DNA from: Massariosphaeria phaeospora
Taxonomy: Eukaryota; Ascomycota; Dothideomycetes; Pleosporales
DNA length: 18,938 nt
Assembly (NCBI GenBank): GCA_011032825.1
Contig: JAADJZ010000045.1
Location: forward strand, 1-18,938
Reading direction: 5' to 3'
The translations under genes were made by a program, and so were the position numbers. Shown piece after piece: positions 16,752-18,938 of the stretch. Under the pieces are notes generated by a model. It did not search any database and was not told the origin of the DNA. It saw nothing but the letters and a program-made list of their open reading frames with translations. The stretch's first letter is position 1. Every line of letters begins with the position of its first letter.

Positions 16752-18344
16752 TCTCTCTAGACCGATCCTCGAACCCTGTAAATCACATGTACATCGAATC
16801 ATAGCAGCAACACTGCACGACAACTATGCGCGCAGAGGGCGTTCCCGGTGCTTTCCCATATTAGACGGCGTTTGGATATGGAGATACCATTGTACATATA
16901 TAGATGTATCAAGAGCTGGAGCATCTGCGGACTTTGCTATCGTACAATAAGAAACCTACGCATACAAGTACATTGGCATCTCAGAAAGATGAAGTGAAAC
17001 AGCTGATAGTCTCACGCCGCTTCGACTCACTGTCCCGCCGTAACGAATGGGAAAGGTGGTCAATACGGAATGTACTTGGTTTATAGCGGACATATATCAT
17101 CCACAACTTCTCTCGGCAACTGTACACACAGAACTCGTCGAAAATCGACGCCGACGCTACTCGTATCAATTATATTCGTTGTACTCCACATCGAGCTCTC
17201 CTCGAACAAACTCAAAGCGCTCCGAGCTCGGTTCCGGTCAAGTCAGGCGTCCACAGCTTACTATTTCGACGTAGGGAGCACGCGCAAGAATGTCGTGCAC
17301 GGGTATACAACATGCCTTTGCACGTGCCCCAAAAGAGCTCTCTAAGCGGGGAGCAAAAGAAAGGCAGAATCATGTATGCAGGGTAAAGAGCAAAAATCAC
17401 CAGAGGAGACGCTGGTTACCATGGCACGCATGCGTTGCACAGTTACAACATACTGAGTACAGTGCAACCCTTCTGATTCTCAACGAACACAATGTTTCGA
17501 GCTCTTTGCTGGACCGCTTCCCTATCATACCTATCTTGGCTGGTCGCTATCGTCATGTCCTTGGAATACAGTAAGCTGGAGGCCCCACGTCGGCAATCCT
17601 TCCTGCTACCCGAGCTCTACGTGGTGTACAACACACCAACCCCACTATCACAGCTTTCAACACTGCGACGATGTGTCGTTTCACATTCTTATGTGATACA
17701 AGATCGCAGAAACCCAATCATTTATTCACCTCTCCAAGCCCGGTGAGCTATATTTACCTACCCTGGCAGAACACCCCTTCTGTGAGTGGCTGCGGCGTGT
17801 TTACCAGATGCAGCTCACCTTGCTATGTTTGCTTAGCCGCAGCCTCGTCTGACTGTCAGCACCCCACCCTCTTCGCGACCTTCACCCCTTCTGAGTGGAT
17901 GCATTCCAGGCCCCGTCGCCCAGTGGGCCGGAAGTAGATGCACAGGGCTGGATCTTGTGTCTCCAATTCGTTATCCATTGCCCCAGAAGGGGCTGACTCT
18001 GTCCACCTTTCCCGTTGCAGTTACACACTCACGCACGATCCCGGACTCACCACGACGACAACGATCGCCTGGTGGTGTTGTGCTGTGGGATTGCGTCGGT
18101 TAGCGTAGAGCTTCCCTTCCCTTGGAGCTCTCTGCTCTGTGGGCGGCGCACTGGGCTCAGCCTTTGTGTCCGCGTACATGTACCATAGCTACCCCAATCA
18201 CTTCAACGCTGTTCGCGATCTCTTGCACGTCACCATCAGATCAGTCCCCGCCATCTATGCCTCAGATTCCTCGGTCGCCTCCAAGATAACTGAGCTTCGC
18301 CCGCGCCTCCAATACATGTCTTCCTATGCGCAACTCGTCCGGTA
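16752..18344. other. Long intergenic stretch, no gene seen
   Basis: About 1.6 kb between mrp10 and the secreted-protein gene. Open frames are short, lack family features and overlap in several frames. The last ~600 bp is the likely promoter and leader of the downstream gene and contains three copies of CCCCTTCTG, two direct and one inverted. I see no tRNA, transposon ends or tandem array. Confidence 0.5.
17774..17992. promoter_or_regulatory. Three CCCCTTCTG elements (STRE-like) upstream of the secreted-protein gene
   Basis: CCCCTTCTG occurs at 17774-17782 and 17885-17893, both followed within two bases by GAGTGG, and inverted as CAGAAGGGG at 17984-17992. The core CCCCT/AGGGG is the stress-response element recognised by Msn2/4-type zinc fingers in yeast. 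The function here is inferred. Confidence 0.4.
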
Positions 18345-18938
18345 ATGTTGGGCTACGCAACATGTGCCTTTCTGGCACCGGCAGTCGCGTCAGCGGCGGC
18401 CTTCTCTGCACCCACTCCACTGGCTACGTTGTTTGCCCCCGCCGTGGACAGTTGGAGTCCCGCGCCTACGCCGGCGCCGCGGTTTGGCGCGATGGAGATG
18501 TTCAGACGGGAGGTGGGCGACAACACTTGCGGGTTCATTGGCGGTAACGAGAGTAAGTTGGACTCAAGAACATTGCAAAAGTATGTATACTAACGACCTT
18601 CTCAGCGAGCTCCATCACCTGCCCTATTTCCTCCCAAGTCTGCGTCACACACTCTCGCAACGGCGTGCACGGGTGCTGCGACGACGCCGATGTCGCGGGC
18701 TGCATCATCGCCACCGCGTGTATACCCAGCAGCCAGATATCCGCGAGCTGCAACTCGGCGTGCTCGCAGGACAACTTGGTCACGAAGTGTTCTGCCTCGG
18801 ACGCGCCGCACTGCTACGAATGGCTCTTCGTCTACTCTTCCACGCGCACCATGACGCAGCACGGCTGCTCCGCCATCCCCTTCACCTCGTCCGCATCGCG
18901 CCACTTCAACGACACCAACGCCGCACCCCCGTCCTCCT
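18345..18938 (+). CDS. Secreted cysteine-rich protein, 5' part (runs off the window)
   Basis: Exon 1 is 18345-18552 and exon 2 runs from 18606 to beyond the window end, joined over a 53-bp intron with donor GTAAGT, branch ACTAAC and acceptor CTCAG. The N-terminus MLGYATCAFLAPAVASAAA is a plausible signal peptide with cleavage after about residue 18-20. After a Pro/Ala-rich spacer comes a Cys-rich domain with NTCGFIGG, SSITCP, GCCDDADVAGC, CYEWLF and MTQHGCSAI. This layout resembles a family of ascomycete surface or secreted proteins that often continue into a Ser/Thr-rich segment and a C-terminal membrane helix; that part lies outside the window. The function is unknown. The start is chosen because the signal peptide begins there and nothing upstream in frame improves it. 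Confidence 0.78.

Overview
The window looks like nuclear DNA of a filamentous ascomycete, most probably a Dothideomycete of the Pleosporales type. The signs are short introns of about 47-60 bp with GTACGT/GTAAGT-like donors and CTAAC/CTGAC branch sites, pyrimidine-rich leaders, and gene families typical of that group (YANK/STK32 kinase, hydroxyornithine acyltransferase, Mrp10, long disordered nuclear proteins). The taxonomic placement is inference, because no marker gene is present.

Layout. (1) 476-5604: a YANK/STK32-type serine/threonine kinase gene on the + strand, split in its last exon by (2) a 3,095-bp hAT DNA transposon at 1935-5029. The transposon has 22-bp perfect terminal inverted repeats, a perfect 8-bp target duplication (TTACAGCC), dense subterminal repeats, and a full-length transposase on the - strand broken only by one amber codon. 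(3) 5605-7291: a gene-poor stretch with microsatellites and an AT-rich island. (4) 7292-8893 (-): a low-complexity coiled-coil protein of unknown function. (5) 9572-11194 (-): a SidL/SidF-like N5-hydroxyornithine acyltransferase of siderophore synthesis, with one intron, divergent from (6) 11771-12575 (+): a mitochondrial manganese superoxide dismutase with two introns. (7) 12986-15902 (-): a long disordered protein of about 950 residues with one intron, carrying PP1-docking-like and KEN-box-like motifs and three apparent single-base indels. It is divergent from (8) 16249-16751 (+): mitochondrial ribosomal protein Mrp10/mS37 with twin CX9C motifs and one apparent missing base. (9) 16752-18344: non-coding as far as I can see. 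(10) 18345 to the window end (+): the start of a secreted cysteine-rich protein.

The main result is the hAT insertion. Both halves of the kinase stay open and in register across the target duplication, so the insertion looks recent. The upstream half still holds the whole catalytic domain but would end in 31 transposon-encoded residues and lack the conserved C-terminal module. The transposase amber replaces the tryptophan of the conserved hAT 'RW' motif through a CpA-to-TpA change, the type of change made by fungal repeat-induced point mutation.

A second theme is a set of single-base indels in genes that otherwise read well: the kinase start, the disordered protein (three within about 150 bp) and Mrp10. 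Mrp10 is a conserved mitoribosome subunit, so sequencing or assembly error is the simplest explanation, but it must be checked against reads. I found no rRNA, convincing tRNA or CRISPR array.
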